The notes under the pieces are model-generated. The model was not told the DNA's origin. It searched no databases and saw only the letters and a program-made list of their open reading frames with translations. The position numbers and the translations under genes were made by a program. This document shows, one piece after another, positions 1 through 12,985 of a stretch of 64,000 nucleotides of DNA. Each line of letters begins with the position of its first letter. The stretch's first letter is position 1. This DNA is from Symsagittifera roscoffensis (lineage: Eukaryota; Xenacoelomorpha; Acoela; Convolutidae), in the NCBI RefSeq assembly GCF_963678635.1, contig NC_087062.1, positions 36,422,052 to 36,486,051 on the forward strand, given 5' to 3'.

Positions 1-612
1 ACAATGAAATCGTTAGTGGGTCTTCCGTGAAGCATACCAGCTCCAGTAGTACAATAACCTTTTTGAATAACTTTTCCTATCCTTTTCTACTTTCACAATA
101 GGTTGAAGTTCATTCACCTTTCAAGATTGTTGGATATGGTTACAGCGGCGATATACATTTCCGGCTATCAAAACTTTTTCAATTTTTGAGTCATTTTCAC
201 AGTTAATTTCTCTAATATAGTCTCTGTTATACTCTTAGAACACTCTACTCAACCTCTTAGCTTCTTGCAAGAACACAGTTGTTTGTTTTGGTGTAAGTGT
301 GATTGGGAGTGCAAGAAGAGAAGGTGGAGGACAACAGAAGATAGACGAAACATGAACATAAGAAAAGACTACGATAAATTTAGCATGCGAATACATCAAA
401 GAAGCTATGTTTCAAAATAATCTAATCACAAGCCAGCAGTTCCGCTAGGAATTTGGTACAGTTTCTTTTATCAAACTGCTGCAACTCTCGGCCACTTTAT
501 AAATAAGACACAAACGAAACTTCACAAAATTTTTAAAATTTTATTCGGATAGTTTCGCATTTTAGAGAAGAAGAAAGAATCAGCAGAAGAAAGAATTCGA
601 ATCTGCACTTAC
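1..612 (-). other. BRSK intron 6 (partial, runs off the window)
   Basis: The intron begins at the GT donor (gtaagtgcag on the minus strand) just below 613 and continues past position 1. The next expected coding piece, starting with the Gly-Ala-Leu-Pro-Phe-Asp motif that follows this point in BRSK kinases, is not visible in either strand here. No other gene or recognisable repeat is seen. Confidence 0.8.
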
Positions 613-681
613 GACTAGAAGAGCGTAGAGAATGACACCACAGGACCAAACGTCTGCCTTGCGTCCGTCGTATTTCTCCCC
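613..681 (-). CDS. BRSK: BRSK/SAD kinase, exon 6 (kinase subdomain IX)
   Basis: This exon of 69 bases (23 codons) encodes [20 protein letters not shown] and then LLV. It is the BRSK signature just after the activation segment. The Asp of DVWSCG is the conserved subdomain IX residue that stabilises the catalytic loop in all protein kinases. The exon is flanked by an acceptor (ctttttcag) and a donor (gtaagtg), both in phase 0. That fits the phase-0 end of exon 5 exactly, so the two join as VIR|GEKYDG as in other animals. The remaining kinase lobe, UBA-like and C-terminal regulatory parts must lie beyond position 1. Confidence 0.95.
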
Positions 682-1037
682 CTGAAAAAGAAAAACAAAA
701 CAATATTCATTAGGGTCATATAACAAATGGGCAGCTGACTTTGTCTTCACTTACTCATAAGAAATGCAACGTTAGGGACTAGTCAATCAATTTAACAAAG
801 AGGCTAGCTGCAATTCGCATAATAGCAAAAGCGAGCTTTAAGTTCTAGGAAAAAAAACTTACCTAGAAAAAACATAGCAAACAGACCGCTGGAAAAGAGT
901 CAATGAGCGCAACTAAACATAATAAATACTTTGTTTTCTGATGTCTCATCTTTCGAAGTTTAAAAAATAAAGCTTTTTGAAAATCAAGAACAATTCATAA
1001 TTGACACTTTTTGATGAAGAAATTTGAAAATTAAAAC

Positions 1038-1074
1038 ACAGAGGCCAAGCGGAGCTTCGCATAACTTGCGATAC
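1038..1074 (+). repeat. Dispersed 38-base palindromic motif (copy 1)
   Basis: Diverged member of the motif family built around GCGAA...TTCGC followed by an ACTTGCGAT segment. The TTCGCATAACTTGCGA part is well preserved. Confidence 0.6.
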
Positions 1075-1892
1075 ATAGAAAGCGTACCATTGCAAGCTAC
1101 TGAATGGCCAGTGAGATGGAAATAACCCTGGAAAAAAAACTGAAAATGCGAAAAACCAAATCAGGGGAAAATAGATGAGAAACACAACCACTCGCATGAG
1201 GCAAGCTTTTAGTGTTTTCCGAGCAAAATTGTATCTCTGACAAACAGACGACAAACACAGCCACTAGCACTGAACAAGCTTTCAGTATTTTGCACGGGTT
1301 CACAAAGCTGACAACACGCGGTTAGACTCCAATTAAACCGAAAACGAAAAATGTCCAGGATTCTCAAAAAATATTTTCAAATTATATTCCACCAGCCGAC
1401 CCAATTTAATAAAAACATAAATTATCATTTTTTTAATCTTTATGCCGATGTAAAATAGTTTCATTAAAAAAGACAAAATAAGAGCCGAAACGTTTACAGT
1501 CCTCCTTAAACACGCAAAAGCATTTAAAAACTTCCCCTTCAATCTACGCAATATAAGTTGAATAAGAGTTAGTAAATTTACAAACTACAGAACAACCTCC
1601 AATTATCTGTTTGATTGTGGAGTTTGCCTTCTTTTTAATAGAAGAAATCAACTAAACTAAAAAAATGAATGTAAGACGCGAAATATCAAATTTGAGCCTG
1701 AAAAAATATAAAGGACTTTTCCTGAAAAAAAAAACCATCGCGACCTCCATAAGATACTGAACTACGCTCATCGACTCTTAATATCTGTTGCCAGATATTC
1801 GTTTGTTGTCCTCAAAACAGCCGTAATACCTGATTCAACTGATTTTTCTAAGCAAAATTTAACCCGAAAAAAATCTATATTCCCATTTGATA

Positions 1893-1913
1893 ACGCTTGC
1901 TAACCGCAAGCGT
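1893..1913. repeat. Short hairpin, CTTGC/GCAAG family
   Basis: The stem is ACGCTTGC / GCAAGCGT (8 bp) with loop TAACC. It lies in a repeat context (TTAACCCGAAAAA.TCTATATTC..ATTTGATA) shared with the copy at 10043. Confidence 0.7.
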
Positions 1914-3927
1914 ATAAAATCAAAAGTCAAACCGTGATAAACCAAAATTGAGTTAAAAAAAAATCAACTTTTCCTGAAAAAAAAAAAACAAAAAATCATC
2001 ACGACCTATAGCGGAGTCTTCACTACGTTCATCGACTCACTGTAGAGTTGACGCGCTGCGCGATTCAAAACTCAGATTGCAACAAATTTGCTTTTTCCCC
2101 TAACCCATAGGCCTTTCTGTCTTACTTAATTACATCAGAAATCAAGCTGCAATAAATGGGCTGCAATAGGGCTTCAACATGCTCTCAAATTGTGCTATAT
2201 TGAAACTGAAGCAAAAGATGTGATTTAGGCAAACTCTGAGTACAAAAAAAACTGTTCGCTTGAGCATTGAAATAACAATGACTTTTTCCTGTTCTATAAA
2301 CAATAATTTAACATATAGGGAAGCTGCACTTTGCAAACTCAAGCGAAAAACGAAAGACTTCGTATCAGCTGGATACTCTGAATACTTCGACTGTCGTTCA
2401 AACTGTCACAATATACATATTTGGATGATTTTTGAGCCGAATTAATTCGCTGCCAACCCTGCTCGTTAGAAAATTCGAAATTTCGCGCAAAATAATATTC
2501 CCAAATGAAAATCAAATATAATTTAACTAACCGAAAAAATTTTGGAGCCGCGCTCTAACACATAGATTTCTCTGATTACCTTCAGACCATGATATTTGCT
2601 TAAACTTTCATGGATCTCATGATAAAACCATTTTAATCCACAGTCGAAAAAAATGTAACAATCTTTTATAGGCATTTTACATCGTAACAAGCTGTCTATT
2701 TTGCACAAAGAAAAATAAATAGTTGGCTGTCTATGATACTACCTAAAAACCCTCATCTAGAAAGTTATCTTAATGACCTAGAATTAAGATAGTATCTAGT
2801 TTCTGCTCAGACTAGCTCTTTGATGTCAATTTGATTCGATTAACTTGTGAACTTTCATCTGCGCCACATGATTAATCATCCCTGCCTCAAAGCACGAGTA
2901 GGGTAGCAGACGTAATACATCTTATCTCTGTCGCTAATGCAATCAAGGCACATCAAAATAAATCAGATCGACTCATGGTAGTAAAAAAAGAAAAGACTGG
3001 TTCTGCGGCGCTCACTTTAACAAAGGGGTTAAATTGGGGCTGCATGTCCCGTTTCTGAATTGCATTAGAGACAAAATCATAGCGAGCATTTCCTTTGGGA
3101 GCGAAGGGGAAGAAGTGATAAGAGCATGGAAATTGGGGGCGAAAATGGCAGAGCAATTGCAGAGCAAAAATATACGATGTAGAGAGCGTTCAATCTTTCT
3201 TTGTTCCGCATACCAACAGTAACAAAAGAGATTAAACTTTTAGTTTACAAGCAATGCCACTTGCCTCATCGGTTACTGATGCAACCATGTTGCGTAATCC
3301 TATTATGCAATCTTTCTGGCATGACTGCACATGTAAACTTTACTAAACAAATCTGTAACTACCACCTAGCAGATAACTTCCACCCAATCAGCCCTGATCT
3401 TAGATTTGCCCCTTCTTATGTGTACAGTTGCCCACTTGCGCATAACACTTCTTGGCCGCCCTGCCCCCACTTGCTGCATTAGAGAATTTACAGATAATAC
3501 ATCAAAATCTGGAGGCCGTCATGAAAAGCAAACAAAAAAATTCTTATCTTCCTTTCTGTGTTCTTTTCACCAAGTCTCAACTCAGTCAGATACCATCAGT
3601 TTTTGAACAATCAATAGATTAGTTTGCATTCTTATACCAATAATTGAACCAAAAATAGATCTGGAGTTCAACGCTTAAGTAAATCCCTCATTTCGACAAG
3701 AAAGGACGCATGAAATCTTGGAGCTGTGTCTCAGATGGTAAATAAATCAAGCGAGGGAATCAAGCACAGACTTTCAACGACAAAAATTTACCATCATTCA
3801 ATTCACTGGTGCACAATAAACAACTTATGGGCTCAAGGATGTCTACGGTCACTAAATTAAAACAGGGTTGGGCTAATAAAAAAGAAATTATTGAAGAGCA
3901 TGTACTTTTGAAGAATAATCTTAAACA

Positions 3928-3964
3928 CCGCGGCAAAGTAGAGCTTCGCATCACTTGCGATACA
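3928..3964 (+). repeat. Dispersed 38-base palindromic motif (copy 2)
   Basis: Contains GAGCTTCGCATCACTTGCGAT, matching the core shared by the other copies in these introns. The left arm is diverged. Confidence 0.6.
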
Positions 3965-4212
3965 ACAATGAAAAAACATAAGTAAAAAAAGGAAATAGAA
4001 AAAAACTAGGTCTGCCAGAATTAAAAATTTCTCAATAGAATTTGATTTTAAGCAAAAATTCCAGACATTTTAACATTAAATTAGCACAAGAACGAAACTT
4101 ACGAAGAGGATACAAAGCCGACACTCTTTGAGCAGACAAAAGTGGAGCCGAGAAAAAATTAATTTAGCTTCAAATTTTTTTTTCAATTCCCCCTATAACT
4201 ACATTGAATAAC

Positions 4213-4228
4213 ACTTGCACTTGCAAGT
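4213..4228. repeat. Short hairpin, CTTGC/GCAAG family
   Basis: The stem is ACTTGC / GCAAGT (6 bp) with loop ACTT. The outer bases beyond the stem no longer pair. Confidence 0.45.
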
Positions 4229-4620
4229 ACAATGACAGTTGCTTACAGCACAAGCAGATACGTGATGTGGCAACGAAGTCGACAATCTTAGAACATAGAC
4301 CATTTAAGCAAAAAAAAAACATTTAATTTTTTTAAACAAAAAAATTGATGATGATGCTTTTATGGATGATGTTCAAACCGCGATTATATGTTCCTCATAA
4401 AAAAGCACAAGGTAGCGCAGATCATAACTGCTCTCAATTAATCATTTCAATTCTTCATCATTTCAATTGAGTTTTTAAAATCCTTTTTTTTTTAAACTAG
4501 CTGAGACGTTTTTGAAGTCAAAGACAGAAACAGAAATAATGACGATGATAATAGCCACACCTTGAGTTTGAAGTAGACACCTGCAAGTAAGCAAGTAAGT
4601 AAAAAAGATAGATATGTTTA

Positions 4621-4797
<177 letters not shown>

Positions 4798-6234
4798 TTA
4801 TTTAAAAAAGCTAACCGTAGCCAAAATTCTTTCATCTTAAATTATTGAAACTATCAAAGAAAGAGGACCCGTATCGGAGTTTGGCAATCACATTTGTTCT
4901 ATTTAAAAAACCGGTAAATGAACTTGATGATTTTAATATACAAATCTTTTGTTTTTCAAGTTTTCACGCTTTCAGTCTCTGCGACTAGTCTTGCTTTTCT
5001 CAGAAGGCACAAAAATGATTGAGTATTAAAAATAAAAGCAAATCAATTTTATTAGGTTTTTTAAAATCCATTGGTTCAAAAATTATCATTAATTTATCAT
5101 CCCATCATTGCTTTTTAAAGGTCTCTGCAAAAAAAAACAGTCGTATAGTGTCTGTGTTACCAATCAAACAAAATGCTGTCAACTGGCTTAAATACTGAAA
5201 GGCAATTTGATGTATAGGTAAATATTTTTTTTTTGCTGGGATACTTAAAATCCATTTTCGAAATTAGAAATCGATCACGTCGTGGTGACCTTTACTCTTT
5301 TGCTTTTAGCTATTGCAGTTTTCTTTCCTTTTAAAAAAGTACACAAATAAACTTTAAGAAAATCAAAAATCAAACCACGAAAAAGTAATTAGGACTTTTC
5401 CTGAAAAAAAAAGAAACGAAAAAATAAACCTTCTACGTTGATATGTATGTAACATCGGCTGTCTAAGACATCCAGAAAACGTTCAGTTCCCGGTTACCAT
5501 CCTAACACAGTGAAACTACGCAAAACTGGTGGAACAAAAAATAGCAGACAGCCACTCAAATTGACTTTGCAAAACGATTAAAATTTGAACTTCATTATTT
5601 TGAATTTAACTACTTATGAACTTAAAAACTTTGAATTAATTATTTCTCTTTTGCTGGCAATTCAGGCTTGTTCGGTACTCGTTTTTTTATTGAACAGCCA
5701 CTTTTCAAATCAATATGGCCTAAATAGCAATGAGAACATATTTTCAATTGTTATTGTTGTAGAAAAACTTAACAGAAAAATAAACAAAAATTTGCGAAAC
5801 ACATAAACACAATTACTTACACCAGAAAAAGACACGATAAAAACATCTGAATTAACAAACAAAATCAGAAAATCTTAGAACCTAAATTAATTTGCAAACA
5901 GAAAACCAAACCGAAAAAAAAACTTTTTTTTGGAAAAAATCAAAAAATTCGAACATTTTTCCAATTTTTTTTTCATTTTTTAAGTTTTCACTTTTATTAG
6001 GAACAAAAAGCGGATCGTGATTCAACCAAAACATTTTGTGAGACTTCAACCATTCTTAAAAAACCAACAAAAAGTAATTGGAAAAATTGGAAAAATTAAT
6101 CGGAAAATGAGCCGACGGAATTTAAGTCGACACTCAAGTAACTAACCATATATGCACATACTACATTTACCTCTACAGTTAAACACGTGCGAAGTCTGTT
6201 GTTAACGGGGAAAAAGTCTAGTACCCGGTTGCAA

Positions 6235-6257
6235 TACCCTTGCTTATAGCAAGGGTA
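6235..6257. repeat. Short hairpin, CTTGC/GCAAG family
   Basis: A perfect 9-bp stem TACCCTTGC / GCAAGGGTA with loop TTATA, preceded by a GGGAAAAAGTCTAG.ACCC.GTTG context shared with the copy at 13707. The outer stem bases differ from other copies on both sides together. Confidence 0.7.
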
Positions 6258-6902
6258 AAAAAGCTTTGGAAAAACAAAACCTCTATATCTGCCGGTTTCG
6301 AACAACAAAGTAGAGCTTAAGAATATCACGCACCATGGTCGCTTATATCCTAGCATCTGCACCATGGTCGCTTGGCATTGGGTGAAGATAAACTACCAAC
6401 AAAGCAATAAAATAGCTGCTATTAAATTGCCAACGCGATGAATTAAAATGTCCACCAAACGAACTTTTCCTTGCGAGTTAAGTTGGAAAAAAATTATCCT
6501 TAGTATAAAACTCTTTAAATCAAATTAAAAACCCATGGTTTGAAAAGTCATCAAATGAAAAACCATGCCAGATCATGGAAATTACGACGAAAAAGACGAA
6601 TCATGAAATAATTTGGGAAAATAATTACTTCTTAAAAATAACTCAACCTAATCACTACCTGACTGATAGTACTTTTAGAAAAAACGATCTTGCAATTGAT
6701 CTGAAAAAAAAATCTGCTAAAAATGAGAAAAAAAAAACAGGAAAACATGTTTTCAAAACTCAATTCACTAACAGTCAGTTTCCAATATTTCTAAAATATT
6801 GAAATTCTTGAAAAACTGGTTGTCATACAGATTTTACCAAATTTCAGAAAAAACAGCCATTATATAATTTAAAAGACACTGAATACCATAAGCAAAACAT
6901 AG

Positions 6903-6917
6903 CCAACAGAAGGTTGG
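6903..6917. repeat. CCAAY hairpin repeat, copy
   Basis: CCAAC-AGAAG-GTTGG, preceded by AAACATAG and followed by AAAA. It is related to CCAATC-GAA-GATTGG at 18719 and 19921, with a paired T-A to C-G change in the stem. Confidence 0.5.
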
Positions 6918-7094
6918 AAAAAAATAAAAGAAAAAGGAAACAAAAAAAAACGATTGAAAATATTAAAATTTTTCAAGCTTCAAATTTCGACAGATTTCGC
7001 GAACACTAGCTAAAACAGGAAAAAAAGCAGCTCAATAAAATGCGAAAAGAAACACTAGAAACAAGCCTTCAATTAGTATAAAATAAATTCGACT

Positions 7095-7162
7095 AGGTCT
7101 CAGATTCGATCTGCGACCTCAAGATTATCAGTCTCGCGCATTAACCACTCAGCCACGCACGC
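7095..7162 (-). repeat. tRNA-Ser-derived SINE head (not a functional tRNA)
   Basis: On the minus strand it reads GCGTGGCTGAGTGGTTAATG, an A box typical of tRNA-Ser and tRNA-Leu. A tRNA-like anticodon arm (GACTGATAATC) and a degenerate B box (AGATCGAATCT) follow. The acceptor ends do not pair, so a functional tRNA is unlikely. A tRNA-derived SINE or tRNA pseudogene fits better. Confidence 0.6.
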
Positions 7163-7917
7163 TTTTTACATCACAAACACTAGCCACAAGTAAACCGGAG
7201 AACAGATGCTACAAAACTTTCAAGTCTAGATCGTGATTATAGCAAAGTGTCACCAAATAAGTGAACATTTTCCACTTTCAATGAACACTTTTATTTGCGA
7301 GTTCGGTCAGAAAAAAAATAGGTTCACACTAATATACTATGATGATCGCTAGGATAACCAAAAAACATAACAGGTTAAGGCTCTTCGAATTTCATGAATT
7401 ATTTTTTGTTCCGCTGAATGAGTGTCTTCAATTCGTTCATTGACACAAACACATAAAACTTGGGATTTACATTTCTTTTTTGTTGTTCCGACCACCTCTC
7501 AAAAAAGTTTGCATCAAATAAATCGCCGTTGGTCTTGATTTGGTCTTGTTGAGCCCTGGTTTTCAAATGTGTGGTCAAAACATCCCGTGCGCCTTGTACT
7601 GCAACCGCCTATCCTTGTTTGACATTGGAATAATTTCGGAGTTTGATTAATTCGATCGGAAGTGATATATGTTCAGATTTCAGCTCAGGGCATCAAAACC
7701 GAGAGCATCGCATGAGACAAGCGAACCTTTCATACAGATCAAGCAAAACAATAGGGACTCAATTACATCATTTCGTACCTTCAAAATACTCAGGCTGTTA
7801 GAGGTAGCATCATTCTCATTATTTAATTTCAATCTCATATATTATTTTCAGCATCATTCACATTTCAAGCACATTGGTCAGACTAAAAAGATCATTGTTG
7901 GTTTAATTTGTAGTTAC

Positions 7918-8058
7918 CAAATGGAGTAATTGTGACAGAAGTCCATGGCTGATATGATGTGTCGGAAGAATCTCCTGGCCTCCTTAGGGGAGAGACGACC
8001 CTTCTTCACCAGGTAGTCGAACAGCTCGCCCCCTGACACGTGCTCCAACACTAGATAC
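7918..8058 (-). CDS. BRSK: BRSK/SAD kinase, exon 4 (hinge to alpha-E)
   Basis: This exon is 141 bases: one base finishing the Leu codon of exon 3, 46 codons, and two bases of a Cys codon completed by exon 5. It encodes the hinge and start of the C-lobe: [20 protein letters not shown], then [14 protein letters not shown] and an alpha-E helix ending FCHNYSI. This is close to identical with the BRSK family over the same stretch. The acceptor (tttttatactag) and donor (TG|gtaactac) are seen on the minus strand. It is in register with both neighbours, so the join YSI-C-HRD reproduces the known family sequence. Confidence 0.97.
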
Positions 8059-8183
8059 CTAGTATAAAAACACATCAAAAATTGATTTAAAAAAACATCC
8101 TTAGTACTATCTGCTCATATTATTTACTGAGGAATCACCACTATGTTAAGAAATCAGAGGGGCTTTTTAAAGATATTTTCATC

Positions 8184-8213
8184 TGGCGCCAATGTTACGG
8201 CATATTGGCGCCA
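8184..8213. repeat. Perfect 10-bp inverted repeat
   Basis: TGGCGCCAAT, loop GTTACGGCAT, then ATTGGCGCCA. It could be a transposon terminus or a cruciform-prone site. A degraded GGCATATATTAGCGCCATATGCGCC sequence near 14,000 looks related. Confidence 0.6.
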
Positions 8214-9258
8214 TAAAACAGATTTTAGAATAAGTCAGTCAAAAATGGAAACAAAAAAAATGGTTCATAAACCAAGTTAGCGTTGATCAGTACTGTAAAT
8301 CTATTAAGTGCTGTCAGACTGATTTGAATGCACTTTTTTTAATAACACTTTCAGACCGAGTAGCGCAAAAAAAAACTCCTCAATTATATACATTTTTTGT
8401 TTGAAACCGGAAAAAATCCATAATTGTCAACTTTTACACATTTACGGACCATTGAAAATTGGGAGGAATTTCTTAACGGGTTCGTATTCGGGTATGTATT
8501 AGTTTTTTCCCCGCAAGATCAGGAATCACAAAAAATCATCGGACTGGGTTGAGTCTTACATCATATTAAAGCCCTTTCAGTCGTGATTCGAATGATTCTA
8601 AGAAAATAATAAAAAGTTGTCCCAGTATCGAGAAAAACCAGTTTGGAATATTGGTTTTCGTCTAATTTTGATTGAGTAAAGCGAGCGAGAAAGCTTATTA
8701 TAGAAGGATAGTCGCATATTAGCAGCAAACAGGCCATAATTCTTTTAAAGCCCAGATACGATTAGTAAAATTAGTTTTCGAAGTTTTTAAGCGCCATTTT
8801 GGGAATAAAAAAGTCACAATTCGAAGAAAAATGTTTCAAATATGCCTATTTTACAATGAATACAGAAATGCCTAAAATTTAGTTTATCGTTCAAATCCTT
8901 TCATCACACCAAGCACAAAAAAAACTGAAAGTTTGATTTGTAGTTTTTTAAGAATATGGTTGGAACATTATGTGGCACTTGCACAGCAGCCGGCCATCTT
9001 TGGTACTTTTAATCCTCGTAGTAACAGTTTTGTAATAACACTTTCCCTCATACATTACCAAATGTTTCTAGCAAAAATGAGCTAAATTCTATTTTTATAC
9101 ATCTACTCTCGCTGATGTTTCTATCTGTAAGACTTATCGCTCATTTCCACACCGCTCAACTAAAACTTCATCGTTGCTTCCCTGTCATTGCGCCACTAAT
9201 TTATACCCTCATAATTACAAAGCTAGCCTTAACTATGAGAACACTTTGAAAATACCCC

Positions 9259-9259
<1 letters not shown>

Positions 9260-9302
<43 letters not shown>
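9260..9302. repeat. (CA)n microsatellite
   Basis: An uninterrupted CA dinucleotide run of about 21 repeats, preceded by a short C run. Confidence 0.95.
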
Positions 9303-9306
<4 letters not shown>

Positions 9307-9401
9307 AATTAACTAACTAATCTTTAATCACTTGAGATAACAAATAATCATTCATAACGATGGATGATATGTTCATTTTGATACCATCTACGCAATTTGA
9401 C

Positions 9402-9440
9402 AAAGAGGCGAAACTGAGCTTCGCATCACTTGCAAGGCAA
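9402..9440 (+). repeat. Dispersed 38-base palindromic motif (copy 3)
   Basis: AGAGGCGAAACTGAGCTTCG then CATCACTTGCAAG. The GCGAA/TTCGC arms are intact. Confidence 0.65.
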
Positions 9441-10042
9441 CAATTATAGGATGAGTGCACCATGACGCTAAGAAATTAGGAAACACAACTTCGAACTATG
9501 TTAAAATTGTTAAGGAAGCGGAAAAACGAGAAAAAAAAATTCTAAATGCTTTTTTCGTTTTTGAATTTATTCAACAATTTCAAAGGGGTCAATTTTCAAA
9601 AAAATTGCAGCAAGATTCTTGTTGATCTCAAAAACACTATTGTACATTTTTACGAATAAAAAATGGTACATAAGCCGATAGAATTGAAGCCGACATCCAA
9701 TAAGCTGAAAGCTTTCATCAAAAAAACATTAAGGAAAAAATTTCATTTAACGCTCACATAGGTTCCTCAATAGCTATATAAGTAGCCAATGAAAAGCAGA
9801 CTACATAATTTGGCAGCTTAACTGACAGAGCTTAAGTTGACAACCATGAAGCCGAAAAACTATCAAAAGAAAATTAATATCAAAACTCTATAACTGTACA
9901 TACAAAAAATTAATACCCATTAGTTAAATTTGAATTTTCATATAATGGAGCATGTCAACGGTATATCAGCATCATAAATGATTCAACTGATTTTGTTAAA
10001 CTAGTTGTTAACCCGAAAAAGTCTATATTCAGATTTGATAAC

Positions 10043-10059
10043 GCTTGCTAATCGCAAGC
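10043..10059. repeat. Short hairpin, CTTGC/GCAAG family
   Basis: The stem is GCTTGC / GCAAGC with loop TAATC, in the same upstream context as the copy at 1893 (TTAACCCGAAAAA.TCTATATTC). Confidence 0.65.
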
Positions 10060-11400
10060 ATAATCAGACGAAAATAAATGATGCCCCAGGTTTTTAAAAA
10101 GGCGTCCATCTAAAATTGTTTGCAGACATACAAATTCAGTTTAGCGCTGAAGTCATACCTTGCTGATTTATACTATGCTCAAAACTGATCTCATGCACTA
10201 AGCTCTTTCAAAAAGATTTGAGTATTATGGGGTATATGCATTAATATGACAGGATCGTAATTTGTTTAAGCCGTAAACATTCCATTTTACCTCACTAAGG
10301 AGAGGGGATTTTTAAAAGATCCCACGAAAGCAAACGAAGTACTATAAATATACCATCTGAAGCTAAACTGAGGAAAATATAAAATCATCGGTCTTGTAAA
10401 CAGTTCATAGGGATCAATAACTTGCATTCCACGCTAACCGTGCATAGCAAAAACTGTAGATTGCAATTCCTTCAGTTTGCAAATCTCGTTTCAAGTTTTT
10501 TTTTCAATTCTCGAATACAGTGAATTGAACACATCAAAATTCTACTCCGTATTGAAATAATTTATTCCGCCCCGTAGGCAGAAAAGGTCAATCCGATAAG
10601 CATTTATTTCCTCAAAATGACACCCAGAATAGCAACTATGTGGAAAACATGATTTAAGAAGATTATCCGATTAATGGGCTGGTACATACCACAAAAGAAC
10701 AAGCCACAAAGATTTCTCGTCACAAAAAAAAAGAATTAAAGAGCGGTCACAAAGCCGACAATACATTCCTATATTCAAACATGCATCTCTGAATAGCGTC
10801 CTGGGTTAATAATGAATCTGCCAATCGATACGCAAAAAGCAAAATTTTACGACCAACGCCATTGCCACTTTACACCAAAGAACATTCCTTTTAAAACTAA
10901 AAGGATGGAAAGTTACACTTAATCAAGCACTCTTGATGGGAAAAAATATCCCATTTCGGGCTTGAAGCGTCAAATGCAGATGGCCAGCGCATATTCCTTA
11001 AAAGGTAAATATTGATTAATCGCAGATTGAATACATTTCAGGCAAAAATCTCCACCTATTTAACTGCTTCAATTCCAATTCTACTGCTATTGACCTGGTC
11101 ATGAGCTTATGTCAACAGCCTTCAGGTCAAGCAATAAATGCCACATCAGAATTTCGATACGCTTATTTTTTCATTTTAGGAAACAGAAAAAGACTGCGTC
11201 TCCACAAATTTTTATCGCATAAGGTATAATAACAGAGATTCAACAAGAATAGCCGGTTGCTGCACAACTGGCACAGAATGTTCAAAGCACACTAAAAAAA
11301 ATACAATTTTGTTTTCAATTTAGTGTCGATTGCGTGCACGGTGTGATGAGAAAAATATACGAAAAAAAAATTAGAATAATCCACAACAGCTGCTTTTGAA

Positions 11401-11435
11401 CACAGAGGCGAAGCAGCTTCGCGCCACATGCGATA
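11401..11435 (+). repeat. Dispersed 38-base palindromic motif (copy 4)
   Basis: CACAGAGGCGAAGCAGCTTC then GCGCCACATGCGAT. The arms GCGAAGC/GCTTCGC form a 7-bp stem. Confidence 0.65.
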
Positions 11436-11654
11436 ATTAAAACGTGAAAACTAGATGCCAGCTAAAGCTGGAAATAACTGTTTCATAATTTTTGAAATTT
11501 TTGTATTGATGCGGAAGGACAAGGGCAATTTCAAAAACAGACCTATAGCAAAGAAAAGTAAATACCAATTTAATGACTTCAAAATCTGTTAATTTCATCA
11601 ATTAATTCAATTTTTTTTTAAAAAAGTGCATACAAGATCTTGTCAGGTTGAAAG

Positions 11655-12240
11655 ATGCTTAAAATGTTGTTCATTAGATTTGGGTTGGTAGTTTTCGAGA
11701 GAAGTCAAAAAGTTTCAAAAAACGGTATAAAAAAAGGAGGAAATTTGACTTTTCCGAGGGTCATAATTTTTTGGGTTAAAAAACTGGGAGTAACCATTTA
11801 TACAGTAACTCTCCACAACCCGTTCTTCACACTGAAACCAATATCTCAGATTCGGGAGGGTAGTTTTTGAGAAAAGTCAAAAGTTTCAAAAAACGGTCAA
11901 AAGATCAAAAATTCGACTTTTCCGAGGGTCATTCCTTTATAAGTAAAAATTTTTTTGTCCGTAACCGCTTACGCAGGGAAGGTTCTCACAACCCGTCCTT
12001 TCAATTGAAACTAAAATATCAGATTTGGTAGAGTAGTTTTTGAGAAATGTTCAAAAAACGGTCAAAAATCGAAAATTTGATTTTTCTGAGGGCCATAACT
12101 TTTTGTTTAAAAAAATTGGGCGTAGCCGCGTATGCAGGGGAGCTACCACAAACTGTTCTATCAGTTGAAACCATAATCTCAGATCTGGGAGGGTAGTTTT
12201 CGAGAAAATGTAAAAATCCAAAAAATTGGGTCAAAAATTC
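11655..12240. repeat. Minisatellite, about 170-bp unit, 3-4 diverged copies
   Basis: The phrase 'GGTAGTTTTNGAGAAAA' recurs near 11,690, 11,864, 12,035 and 12,198 (spacings about 174, 171 and 163). Between these points the order is always AAAAAACGGT, then TTTTC(C/T)GAGGG(T/C)CAT, then GTAACC/GTAGCC, then CCACAACCCGTTC, then TGAAACCA.AATCTCAGAT. Copies differ by many substitutions, so the array is old. An open frame across it on either strand is a by-product of the repeat. Confidence 0.85.
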
Positions 12241-12948
12241 CCACACACACTTAATAAAAAGAGACCAGATGATTATGCAGGCACACAGAGAGTGTAACGA
12301 CTTTCCGTTGGTAGCAACTTTTTGAAAATCGTTAACTAAGCTCGTTCGAGAAAATCGTTCGAGAAAAACTAAGCTTTTCAAAAAAGTGAAAAATTTTTCC
12401 AAAGCGTCAAAAATTAATCAAAAATAAAATAAAAAAACCCAATCCCATACATTTTCATAACACCAGTTATAATCAAACAGGCAGTAATTTAGAGGACATT
12501 TAGATGGTTGTAGCATTTCGCCATGAATTAAATTCCTTGTAGAAAAGTATGTCAACTAGGACAATTGAATGCTGAATAAGCATCGCAAAAAAAATTACAG
12601 AGCGGTCATAAAGCCGACAAAACTTGAGCAGGCACCCATTGAGTCGAAACAAAACTGTTTTCATCAAAAAAACTTGAAACTAGAAAAGATAGGTCCCGCC
12701 CCTCAAAACACACACACCTAAGAACATTATCAGCTCATACGATGCAATACAAAGGCACAAAGCCGATATGATATAAAACAAAACCTTCGAACCCGATTCA
12801 ATAAAATGAGATAGTAAAAAACTAAAAACAAATCAATAAATCGGATAAATTACAACCAACATAAGGCAATTTTCTAAAATAAAGAGAAAAAGAAATGCAG
12901 AGATGCAATGCTCAAAATATTTGAGGAACGTTCAGAGAATATTTTGGA

Positions 12949-12985
12949 CACAGAGGCTAAGCTGCGCTTCGCAAATACTAGCAAG
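12949..12985 (+). repeat. Dispersed 38-base palindromic motif (copy 5)
   Basis: CACAGAGGCTAAGCTGCGCT then TCGCAAATACTAGCAAG. It sits about 100 bases before a SINE head, the same order as near 7.0 kb. Confidence 0.55.

Noticed and set aside
7095-7162. A functional tRNA gene
   Set aside because: The A box is good, but the acceptor ends do not pair, the B box is degenerate and the anticodon does not fit the Ser-type body.
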